From: an uncultured Dehalococcoidia bacterium
GTDB taxonomy: Bacteria; Chloroflexota; Dehalococcoidia; Lucifugimonadales; UBA3495
Direction: 5' to 3'
NCBI GenBank assembly: GCA_951812625.1
Contig: CATOSP010000004.1
Span: 124,001-188,000 of the forward strand
DNA: 64,000 bases
Part shown: piece after piece, positions 25,292 to 32,627 of the stretch
Layout of the letters: every line of letters begins with the position of its first letter
How positions within the stretch are numbered: the stretch's first letter is position 1
Notes under the pieces: model-generated
Databases searched by the model: none
Told to the model about the DNA's origin: nothing
Seen by the model: only the letters and a program-made list of their open reading frames with translations
Program-made: the position numbers and the translations under genes

Positions 25292-26293
25292 TTGAGGAAG
25301 ATCGACGTACACTCACACTACATTCCCCGGAGCGTGATTCAGGCCCAGGACCAGGAGCAAGACTGGTACGGCCTCACCTATTCGGCCGCGCCCAGTCCGG
25401 GTTTCGATGACCCAAGTGGTCGGCGGGTTGCCATCAACAGCCCCAAGTTGCGTTTCACGCCCGAAGAGCGCATCGCCGACATGGACGCCAGCGGCACCGA
25501 CATCCAGCTGGTCTCAATCCATACCCCTTACTTCGGGTATAGCTGGGACCCTGCCCAGACCACCCAGATGGCCCGTGAGGTCAACGACGAAATCTCGGCA
25601 CTGGTCCGCCAGCATCCCGACAAGTTCGCCGGAATGGCAGCCCTCCCCGTGCAGGATGTGGACGCCGCTATCGAGGAACTGGAGCGAGCGGTCAACACCC
25701 TGGGGCTGAAGGGCGCGGAGCTTGACGCCGCAATCAACGATGAGAACTGGGACGAACCCCGTTTCCTCCCCCTCTTCAAGGCCGCCGAGTCCCTGGACGC
25801 ATTCCTCTTCTTCCACCCGCAGCCGCAGGACAACATCGTCGCCACAGCGCGGACCCGGAAATACTCCATGCCCAACAGCATCGGCGTCCCGCTGGAAGAC
25901 GCCATGATCGTGGCCACCCTGATATTTGGCGGCATCCTCGAGGAATGTCCCAACCTGAAGGCGTGCGTCGCCCACGGCGGTGGCCCCGCCTGCTTCGGCA
26001 TGGGGCGGCTTGACCACGGCTGGATGGTGCGCTCCGAGGCGAGGGTAAACATCCAGAGGCCGCCAAGCTCCTACCAGAAGCAGCTATATTACGACTTCCT
26101 GACCAACAGCGAACCGGCCCTCCGCTTCCTGATCGACTCAGTGGGCGCGGACCGGGTGGTAATAGGCAGCGACTGGCCCTTCGTGGAATGGAACCCGTCC
26201 CCCGGCGGCTGGCTTGAAGGCTTGCAGAGCCTGTCCCAGGACGAGAAGGAAAAGATAGCCTACCGCAACCTGGAGCAGTTGCTGGGCATTTAG
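25292..26293 (+). CDS. Amidohydrolase-2 family protein (ACMSD-like), copy 2
   Basis: This 333-residue protein is a close paralog of the preceding one: DVHSHYIP at the start, PDKFAGMAALPVQDVDAAIEELERA, LFFHPQPQ, CVAHGGGPACFGMGR and VIGSDWPFVEW. The same metal residues are present. The start is a TTG at 25292 with GGAGG six bases upstream; a longer frame from 25214 has no ribosome site. The two copies probably arose by tandem duplication and may act on related acids or form mixed oligomers. The stop codon forms part of a hairpin shared with the opposing gene. Confidence 0.9.
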   Translation: MRKIDVHSHYIPRSVIQAQDQEQDWYGLTYSAAPSPGFDDPSGRRVAINSPKLRFTPEERIADMDASGTDIQLVSIHTPYFGYSWDPAQTTQMAREVNDEISALVRQHPDKFAGMAALPVQDVDAAIEELERAVNTLGLKGAELDAAINDENWDEPRFLPLFKAAESLDAFLFFHPQPQDNIVATARTRKYSMPNSIGVPLEDAMIVATLIFGGILEECPNLKACVAHGGGPACFGMGRLDHGWMVRSEARVNIQRPPSSYQKQLYYDFLTNSEPALRFLIDSVGADRVVIGSDWPFVEWNPSPGGWLEGLQSLSQDEKEKIAYRNLEQLLGI

Positions 26294-26311
26294 ACCGGCC
26301 GGGCCGGTCTA
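26291..26311. terminator. Bidirectional hairpin made of two convergent stop codons
   Basis: TAGACCGGC (26291-26299) pairs perfectly with GCCGGTCTA (26303-26311) around a 3-base loop. The first TAG is the stop of the amidohydrolase gene and the final CTA is the complement of the TAG ending the opposing CMD-family gene. The intergenic space therefore consists only of this hairpin. It probably limits read-through in both directions, although no T run follows. Confidence 0.6.
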
Positions 26312-26863
26312 AACCGGCATCAACGGTTCCGTTGGCTCTACAGGCGGGTCCAGTTCCACTGTGTTCGCGTTCATAGCCAGCATGGCGAAGAAGCCTATCA
26401 AAGTGGTCAACTCCACCAACCCCTGGGTCCCGAACTGCTCCCAGGCCGCCTGGAAATTCTCCTGGCTGACGCGGTGATTCTGCAATAACTCCGTCCCCAA
26501 GTCTATGACCGCCTTCTCGTCGGCAGGCATGGGAGGCAGAGGCTCCCGGTTCTTCAACGCGTCTACCATCCCATCACTCAATCCCTCACGCCTGCCGGTC
26601 GGGGCGTGGACGTTCCAGATGTACTGGCAGTTGGTGACGCGGGCGGTCACGATCATCGCCAATTCCCGGATCTTGGCGGGCAGTGTACTCTCGTTGCGCA
26701 CATAACTGAACAGCGGCGCAGCCCGCCGCGACATCTCTGGGCTGTGCTTTATCACCGACAACGGCCCCGTGCCCACCCCACCGGGCGGGGCCGAGACCTC
26801 GTCGAATATCTCCCGCAAATCTTCCTTGATTTGGTCTCTGGTAGGCGGCGGTATTCTGGCCAT
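26309..26863 (-). CDS. Carboxymuconolactone decarboxylase-family protein (copy 2)
   Basis: This 184-residue helical protein is a paralog of the CMD-like protein at 14.6 kb, sharing IPPPTRDQ..., LPAKIRELAMIVTARVTNCQYIWNVHAPTGRREGLSD and the C-terminal DPPVEPTEPLMPV. It also has C-Q-Y-I instead of CxxC. The ATG at 26863 is preceded by GGAGGG; the upstream in-frame ATG at 26875 forms part of that ribosome site and is rejected. It probably works with the neighbouring amidohydrolases on ring-cleavage-type acids, which is inferred from context. Confidence 0.9.
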   Translation of the reverse strand: MARIPPPTRDQIKEDLREIFDEVSAPPGGVGTGPLSVIKHSPEMSRRAAPLFSYVRNESTLPAKIRELAMIVTARVTNCQYIWNVHAPTGRREGLSDGMVDALKNREPLPPMPADEKAVIDLGTELLQNHRVSQENFQAAWEQFGTQGLVELTTLIGFFAMLAMNANTVELDPPVEPTEPLMPV

Positions 26864-27067
26864 ATGTCCCTCCATTACTGGTGGCGAGCGCCATCCGCTC
26901 GCCGGGCTGGGTGGTTGACCGTTGGGGTAAGGCCCACCCGCCGTGGTAATATCTCATGTACAGGACAGCCCGCGCAGACTGGCATATATTCCGTATCCAC
27001 TAATCATCGAGGCGAGACGTTCCCTATCTCATAGTACCCCCGTAACATAACCCCAGGAGGAATTGAC

Positions 27068-27589
27068 ATGGATGTATTCGAGTGCATCAGGACCCGCCGC
27101 ACGGTCAGGGACTTCAGGCCCGACCCGGTGCCTGACGACGTTCTTTACAGGATCCTTCAAGCCGCCCGGTGGGCACCCAGTTCCAGCAACACCCAGCCCT
27201 GGCACTTCATAGTCATCAAGAACCCGGACACCATCAAGCAGTTGGGGACCATCTGCACCCAGGGCACGTTCATTAGCCAGGCCCCCTTGGCCATCGCGGT
27301 CGTCATGGCCGACGCTAGGCGACCTGACCTCGACGCGGGCCGCGCGTTGCAGCAGATGGAGTTGGTGGGATGGTCCGAGGGCTTGGGCACTTGCTTTGTC
27401 GGCATGAGGGCCGAGGAGCAGCAGGTAGCGGTCAAGGAGCTTTTGGGAATCCCCGAGGATATGGCCCTCATAACCGTCCTCCCTTTCGGTTACCGGTCCG
27501 AGGGAGCGAGGGGCCGCGGCACACCCCGCAAGCCAATGTCCGAGATCACCCACCACGAGCGCTACGGCCAGAGCTTGGCGTTGGAATAG
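27068..27589 (+). CDS. Nitroreductase-family FMN oxidoreductase
   Basis: This compact 173-residue nitroreductase would bind FMN at a dimer interface and use NAD(P)H. Family marks are the N-terminal IRTRRTVRDFRPDPVP, AARWAPSSSNTQPWHFIVI and the central GWSEGLGTCFVG. Members reduce nitro groups, quinones or enones, or act in flavin-dependent dehalogenation, and the substrate here is open. It is preceded by an ideal AGGAGG site and stands as a single plus-strand gene between minus-strand genes. Confidence 0.9.
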   Translation: MDVFECIRTRRTVRDFRPDPVPDDVLYRILQAARWAPSSSNTQPWHFIVIKNPDTIKQLGTICTQGTFISQAPLAIAVVMADARRPDLDAGRALQQMELVGWSEGLGTCFVGMRAEEQQVAVKELLGIPEDMALITVLPFGYRSEGARGRGTPRKPMSEITHHERYGQSLALE

Positions 27590-27701
27590 GTGGGTGCGAG
27601 CAGGGTCTCACATACAGAATCACAGGGTTGGCGTTGCTGACGACGGGGAGTCGGCCAGAAGGCAACGCCATTCCCCGGCAATGAGTTGAGCGGAGCAAGT
27701 C

Positions 27702-28076
27702 CTACGCCTTACCATCCACGTGCTGGACCACTCCGAACAGGTTCCCCTCCGGGTCCAGGAACATGCCCACCATTATCCCGGCCCCTGGGACCTCCATCGC
27801 TGCGCCCACGGCCTTGCCGCCCAGTTCCACGGCCCTGTCCAGGTAGGCTTGCGCGTCGTCCACTTGGGCATAGATGCGGACCCCGGGAGCATCCTCCGCA
27901 TCCCCCTGCTGGTAAATGCCTCCGTCGATGCCCAGGTCCCCGTCTTTGGTCATGGTCAACCCGTAGTTCATGGGATTGTTGGCGTCCACGGACCAGCCGA
28001 ACAGACTGGTGTAGAAGTTGGTGATTGCCTCCGAGTCCCGGGCACTGATTTCGAAGTGAATTACCGGCTGGGGCAT
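27702..28076 (-). CDS. VOC family protein (glyoxalase-like, single domain)
   Basis: The 124-residue product is a single vicinal-oxygen-chelate domain: VIHFEISARDSEAITNFYTSLFGW at the start and GAGIMVGMFLDPEGNLFGVVQ at the end. The His of VIHFEI is a candidate metal ligand, but the C-terminal Glu ligand position is occupied by Gly (NLFGVV), as in the PhnB/CFP-30-like non-enzymatic subgroup. It could be a binding or resistance protein rather than an enzyme. A GGAGGAG site precedes the ATG. Confidence 0.85.
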   Translation of the reverse strand: MPQPVIHFEISARDSEAITNFYTSLFGWSVDANNPMNYGLTMTKDGDLGIDGGIYQQGDAEDAPGVRIYAQVDDAQAYLDRAVELGGKAVGAAMEVPGAGIMVGMFLDPEGNLFGVVQHVDGKA

Positions 28077-28163
28077 GACTCCTCCTCCTCGGTTTGAAAA
28101 TGATGGTTGGATGGTAGCGGAAGCGAATCAGCACAATCAACGGGCAAATGTCAGTAGTCGAGT

Positions 28164-29012
28164 CTATCGCCCCTGGAACAACGGCGCACGCTTCTCCAGG
28201 AACGCCTGCCTCGCCTCCCTAGCGTCCTCGGAGCCATTAAGGATGCCGCCAGCATTGGAGGTCAACACCATCGTCGTCTCCAGGGAGTTGTCCAGGGCGG
28301 AGCGCATGATCCGCTTGCTGATCCACTGCACCATCGGGGGAGTGCGCATGATGCGGTCGCACAGGGCGCGGGTTGTCTCCTCCAACTCCTCGGACGAGAC
28401 CAGGTAGTTCAGCATCCCCCAGTCGTAAGCACGCTGGGCGTCCAGGTGACCAGTGTAGGCGAACTCCAGGGCGCGGCCCAGGCCGACCATCTTGGGCAAG
28501 TAATAGCTGCCGCCGTTCTCGATGATCTGGCCTAACTGCTGGTAGCCGATAAACCGGGTGTTCTCGCAGCCCAGGCGGATGTCGCAGTGCAGCGCCATGT
28601 CCATCCCGGAACCCACCGCCGGGCCGTTGATCATGGCAATGGTTGGCTTCCTGACCTGGGATATGTCCCGGTGCAGCTTGGTGAACCCGTGGAAGAAGTG
28701 CTCCCGCGAGGCATCAGGACCTTCGATAGTGCCCCGGTTCCCTACGAAGTTCTCCCCCTTGACCTCTTCGGGCGTGTCCCGGCGCATGTCCGCGCCGGAG
28801 CAGAAACCCCGTCCCACGCCGGTAAGCACAATCACGCGAATGTTCGGGTCGTCATCTCCGGCGCGCATATACTCGCCAACCTTGGCCACAGTGCCGTTTT
28901 CCTCCGATGAGCCGATGAGCGCGTTCATACGTTCGGGCCGGTTGAACCTTATCCACAAGATTCCCGATTCCTCGGGTTCGTAGAGCAGGTGTGGGACCAG
29001 ATTCGGTAGCAT
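28164..29012 (-). CDS. Enoyl-CoA hydratase/isomerase family protein
   Basis: The 282-residue crotonase-fold protein has the two oxyanion-hole regions (GRGFCSGADM and MINGPAVGSGMDMAL) that stabilise CoA-thioester enolates. In the usual acid/base region it has FIGYQQLGQIIENGGSYYLPK, so the first catalytic Glu of classical hydratases seems replaced by Gln, whereas the second Glu (GRALEFAYTG) is kept. It may therefore act as an isomerase, hydrolase or lyase. It lies downstream of two CoA-transferases on the same strand and probably acts on their CoA esters. Confidence 0.88.
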   Translation of the reverse strand: MLPNLVPHLLYEPEESGILWIRFNRPERMNALIGSSEENGTVAKVGEYMRAGDDDPNIRVIVLTGVGRGFCSGADMRRDTPEEVKGENFVGNRGTIEGPDASREHFFHGFTKLHRDISQVRKPTIAMINGPAVGSGMDMALHCDIRLGCENTRFIGYQQLGQIIENGGSYYLPKMVGLGRALEFAYTGHLDAQRAYDWGMLNYLVSSEELEETTRALCDRIMRTPPMVQWISKRIMRSALDNSLETTMVLTSNAGGILNGSEDAREARQAFLEKRAPLFQGR

Positions 29013-29078
29013 GACTCTCTCCTTACTATATCCAGTGTCTTGATTCGTGCGGGAGGTGTGCCGTCTAGGGTAGATAGT

Positions 29079-30347
29079 CTAATTTGCCCCGACGGGCCGG
29101 GTTCCTATGACCCCTTGCTCAACCAGCTCCTCGGTCTCAGACCCGGTCATCCCCAGTAGTTCTCCCAGCACGAAGTTGTTGTGATCCCCCAGTCCGGGAG
29201 CGGGTGTGGCCTGCTTGCGCGGGCTTTTCGAGAGCTTCCAGGGAATGGTGACCTGCTTGTATCCCCCGGCCTCCGGGTGGTCCACCCAGTCCCAGAATCC
29301 CCTAGATTTCAGGTGCGGGTCGGTGATGATCTCCCCACCCTTGAGCACCGCTCCGGCGGGGACGCCGTGGGCCTGTAGTATATGCATGGCCTGGTAGTGG
29401 TCCCGCTCGGAGGTCCAGTGACCGATGATGGCGTCAATAGCCCCGTGTTCCTGCCCTCTAAGCTTACTGGAAACGAACCGGGTATCGTCGGCCATTTGAG
29501 GATTGCCTATGGCCCGGCAGAGACCCCGCCACTCATCATCGGAACCGATGGAGATGGCAACCCAGTTGTCGTCGCCAACGCATGGATAGACTCCCTGGGG
29601 ATGGCGCGCAGGATGAGTATTTCCGGTCAATCCTGCTACTCTTCCAGTGACCTGGAAATCGAGGAACGCGTCGCCCTGCATCCCGACGGTGACTTCCCGC
29701 TGGGCAACGTCCACCAGCCCACCGCGCCCGGTGTGCCTCCGACGGCGCAACGCGGCCATCAACGCGCCGACGCTCAGGATGCCCACCACCGGGTCTGGAA
29801 AGGTCTCGTTGGTCATCAACGGGGTCCCATCCTCGTAACCCGTCACCGCGGCCAAGCCAGCAGTCTGCTCAAGGGTGGAGCCGAGAGAGCCGTAGTCCCG
29901 CTCAGGCCCGGTGGCTCCCTGGCTACTTATCTTGAGATATATGAGCTGCGGGTTGACCCTGGAGATAACGTCATAGCCGAGGCCGAGACGGTCCATCACT
30001 GACGCCCGGTAGTTCTCGGCCAGTACATCACAGATACTGGCGAGGGCCAGGAAAATCCCCTTTCCCTGGGGCGTTGCAAGATCAAGAGTCACGCTCATCT
30101 TGTTCACGTTGCGGTGAACGTGGTGCCCGGCCCGGTTCCAGGGCTCCTCCCCAGGCTCTCCGCCTGGATAGACGCGGTGCGCGCCGGGAGTTGGCCGAGC
30201 CTGGCCCCGGCTGATGTCCATCCGGGAACAGGACTCGACCTTGATGACCTCCGCGCCCATGTAGCCGAGCATGAACGTGGCATAGGGACCCACCGCGACC
30301 TGAGTCAGGTCAAGGATGCGCAGTCCTTCAAGCGCAAGTCTAGCCAA
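29079..30347 (-). CDS. CaiB/BaiF type III CoA-transferase (copy 1)
   Basis: This roughly 422-residue protein is a family III CoA-transferase, which moves CoA between carboxylic acids through a mixed anhydride and covalent CoA intermediates. The N-terminus is LEGLRILDLTQVAVGPYATFMLGYMGAEVIKVE, the Asp nucleophile candidate lies in FPDPVVG, and the C-terminus has the usual PAPGLGDHNNFVL. The start is set at TTG 30347, nine bases after AAGGAG; a GTG at 30383 lies upstream of that ribosome site. It is followed by the enoyl-CoA hydratase gene and preceded by a second CoA-transferase gene, forming an acid-activation operon. Confidence 0.88.
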   Translation of the reverse strand: MARLALEGLRILDLTQVAVGPYATFMLGYMGAEVIKVESCSRMDISRGQARPTPGAHRVYPGGEPGEEPWNRAGHHVHRNVNKMSVTLDLATPQGKGIFLALASICDVLAENYRASVMDRLGLGYDVISRVNPQLIYLKISSQGATGPERDYGSLGSTLEQTAGLAAVTGYEDGTPLMTNETFPDPVVGILSVGALMAALRRRRHTGRGGLVDVAQREVTVGMQGDAFLDFQVTGRVAGLTGNTHPARHPQGVYPCVGDDNWVAISIGSDDEWRGLCRAIGNPQMADDTRFVSSKLRGQEHGAIDAIIGHWTSERDHYQAMHILQAHGVPAGAVLKGGEIITDPHLKSRGFWDWVDHPEAGGYKQVTIPWKLSKSPRKQATPAPGLGDHNNFVLGELLGMTGSETEELVEQGVIGTRPVGAN

Positions 30348-30407
30348 GTATGTCCGCTCCTTAATGACGGAGAAAACACCCACCCGTCATTCCACAGATG
30401 ATACGGC

Positions 30408-31598
30408 CTAGATAATGCCCTTCTGTTGCAGGGTTTCCAGTTGCTCCCCAGTGTAACCTAGCGCACCACCGTAAACGTCCGCGTTATGCTCGCCGATATG
30501 AGGGGCGCGTCCACTATGCCAGGAATCTCCCTCCAGCCGGAAAAGGGGACCGGGGTACAGCAACTTGCCAACATCAGGATGGTCTATGGCCTGGAAGAAC
30601 TCACGGTTAGCCAACTGCCCGGACTTGAGCAGGTCTTCCACGGTGGCCACGTAGCCCGCTATGCTGCGCAATCCCTGGAGGGTATGGTAAATCTCCTCCT
30701 TGGGACGGGCGGCTGCCCACTCACCCACCACCTTCAGGAGTTCCTGCTGGTTCTCACGCCGTGCCGGAGCGGTGTTGAATCGCGGGTCGTCCACCAGTTC
30801 GGGCACGCCCAGGAGTTCGCACACCCTGGGCCATGTCGCCTCATGTACCCCCGTCTCCAGGCCCGGACTTACCCATCCGTCCTTGGCACGGGTCAGGTTG
30901 CTGGGACGGCGTTCCGGCGCCCGGCCAAACTGGTAGTGGATTGATGTATGTATCTGGGCTACGGCGGTGGTCTCCATCTCTGATATGTCCACGAACTGTC
31001 CGTAACCCTCCAGATCGCGCACGTGGAGAGCGATCATAGTCGCGGAGAAGGCCGCCATGCCGGTAGTGCAGAGGAGCGGGTTACCGCCGACCTTCAATGG
31101 CTCACGGCCGGGCAGGCCGATGACGCACATCAACGCCCCTATGGCCTGGGCGATGATGTCCGACCCCTTGTAGTCCCGGTAAGGCCCCCACTGCCCGAAT
31201 GGGGTAATGGCAGTATAGATAAGGCCCGGATTCGACTCCGACAGCGACTCATACCCGATCCCCAGGCTGTCCATGTGCCCTGGCGGGCAGGACTCCACCA
31301 ATATGTCGAATCCCTGGGCCAGTTGCCGGAGGACGGATGCGCCCTCTTCGGTCTCATAGTCTAGCGTGATGCCCTTCTTGGCCGTGTTCAGATAGAGGAA
31401 CATCCCGCTGACATCGGGACCACTCTGCCCTCCAAGAAACGGGGGCAGCCGCCGGGAAACGTCCCCGTATCCGGGCTGCTCTACCTTGACCACTTCTGCC
31501 CCCAGCCCGGCCAGCAGCTTGGTGCAGAACGGCCCGGACACATCCTCGGTCAAGTCAAGGATTCGTATGTCTCCAAGTACAGGTATATCGTCCGTCAT
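30408..31598 (-). CDS. CaiB/BaiF family protein lacking the usual catalytic Asp (copy 2)
   Basis: The 396-residue product has the complete CaiB/BaiF fold marks: IRILDLTEDVSGPFCTKLLAGLGAEVVKVEQPG, LNTAKKGITLD, and the C-terminal APHIGEHNADV. In the strand where the other two copies in this window have Asp four residues before a Gly (FPDPVVG; IGDTITG), this one has PLLCTTG, so the nucleophile is replaced by Leu. It may be a partner subunit of the neighbouring copy 1 or have changed function. The ribosome site is weak, and the ATG start follows CTATAGCCGAT. Confidence 0.87.
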   Translation of the reverse strand: MTDDIPVLGDIRILDLTEDVSGPFCTKLLAGLGAEVVKVEQPGYGDVSRRLPPFLGGQSGPDVSGMFLYLNTAKKGITLDYETEEGASVLRQLAQGFDILVESCPPGHMDSLGIGYESLSESNPGLIYTAITPFGQWGPYRDYKGSDIIAQAIGALMCVIGLPGREPLKVGGNPLLCTTGMAAFSATMIALHVRDLEGYGQFVDISEMETTAVAQIHTSIHYQFGRAPERRPSNLTRAKDGWVSPGLETGVHEATWPRVCELLGVPELVDDPRFNTAPARRENQQELLKVVGEWAAARPKEEIYHTLQGLRSIAGYVATVEDLLKSGQLANREFFQAIDHPDVGKLLYPGPLFRLEGDSWHSGRAPHIGEHNADVYGGALGYTGEQLETLQQKGII

Positions 31599-31634
31599 AT
31601 CGGCTATAGCTGAGAGATTGGTGTTGAGGGAGTC

Positions 31635-32387
31635 CTACTGTGCCGTCCTGCCGCCGTCGATCACCAGTTCCGAGCCGGTGACGAAGGATGACTCATCGCT
31701 GGCCAAGTACAGGACTCCATAGGCTATTTCAATCGGCTTGCCTACCCGCCCCATCGGTACCCGAGCCAACTGCTCTGCACGTTCCTGTTCTCCGCTCCGG
31801 GCCGCCCGCAGCATGGGCGTCTGGACGGGGCCGGGATGGACCGAGTTGCAGCGGATGCCATCCGCGGCGTACTGGACTGCCGTTGCCTTGGTGAAGATGC
31901 GCACCGCGCCCTTGCTGGCGGCATAGGCCGCGGACGTTCCGGGGGCCGGGGCAATCCCCGCGCCGGAGGATATGTTGATTATCGAGCCTCCACCTGCCTG
32001 CTTCATCGCCGGGATTGCCTCCCGCGTACCCAGGAACACTCCCTTGGAGTTGATGTCCATCGTGCGATCCCACATCTCCTCGGTGAACTCCTCAAGCCCG
32101 CCGGGGACCGAGATTCCCGCGTTGTTGACCAGGACATCCAGCTTGCTGAACCGGGATACCGCCGCAGCAACGGCATCGTGCCAGTCCGACTCGCTGGTGA
32201 CATCCAGTTTCACGAACAAGCACTCGGCGCCGGTCTCATTGATTCGGGCTTCCGTCTGACGCCCCTCTTCGGTCAGCACGTCCCCGATCACCACCTTCGC
32301 CCCTTCCCTGGCAAACAGCATGGCCTCCTCAGCGCCCATGCCCCGCGCGCCTCCGCTAATGAGGGCCACTTTATTCTCCAGCCGCAT
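31635..32387 (-). CDS. Short-chain dehydrogenase/reductase (classical)
   Basis: The 250-residue Rossmann protein has the classical SDR marks: the cofactor motif GGARGMG, NNAG, the catalytic Ser in NISSG, and YAASK with catalytic Tyr and Lys, followed by HPGPVQTPM and the C-terminal GSELVIDGG. The Asp after the second strand (VIGD) favours NAD(H). It would oxidise a hydroxyacyl or alcohol intermediate and is the first gene of the minus-strand run with two CoA-transferases and the hydratase. ATG 32387 is chosen because GGAGG is correctly spaced; the ATG six bases earlier is too close. Confidence 0.9.
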   Translation of the reverse strand: MRLENKVALISGGARGMGAEEAMLFAREGAKVVIGDVLTEEGRQTEARINETGAECLFVKLDVTSESDWHDAVAAAVSRFSKLDVLVNNAGISVPGGLEEFTEEMWDRTMDINSKGVFLGTREAIPAMKQAGGGSIINISSGAGIAPAPGTSAAYAASKGAVRIFTKATAVQYAADGIRCNSVHPGPVQTPMLRAARSGEQERAEQLARVPMGRVGKPIEIAYGVLYLASDESSFVTGSELVIDGGRTAQ

Positions 32388-32627
32388 CGCCATGCCTCCG
32401 GCTTACTATTCTGGTCCAACGGAATCCCGGCCTGTTCATGGAAACGATTGTAGTTGCCGGAACCGAGTAGTCAAGGGCCAGCGGACGTCCCCCACTTTGT
32501 GAGCTTGTCACGCACCTTGCCCAAGCTTACAATGCCGGTGGTCTCGGATGTGAAGTTGAGAGACGGTTTCAGTACAGAAACCACGCCCTGTACCTGTAAT
32601 GGAGCACTGCACCGGGGAGTTGCACCA

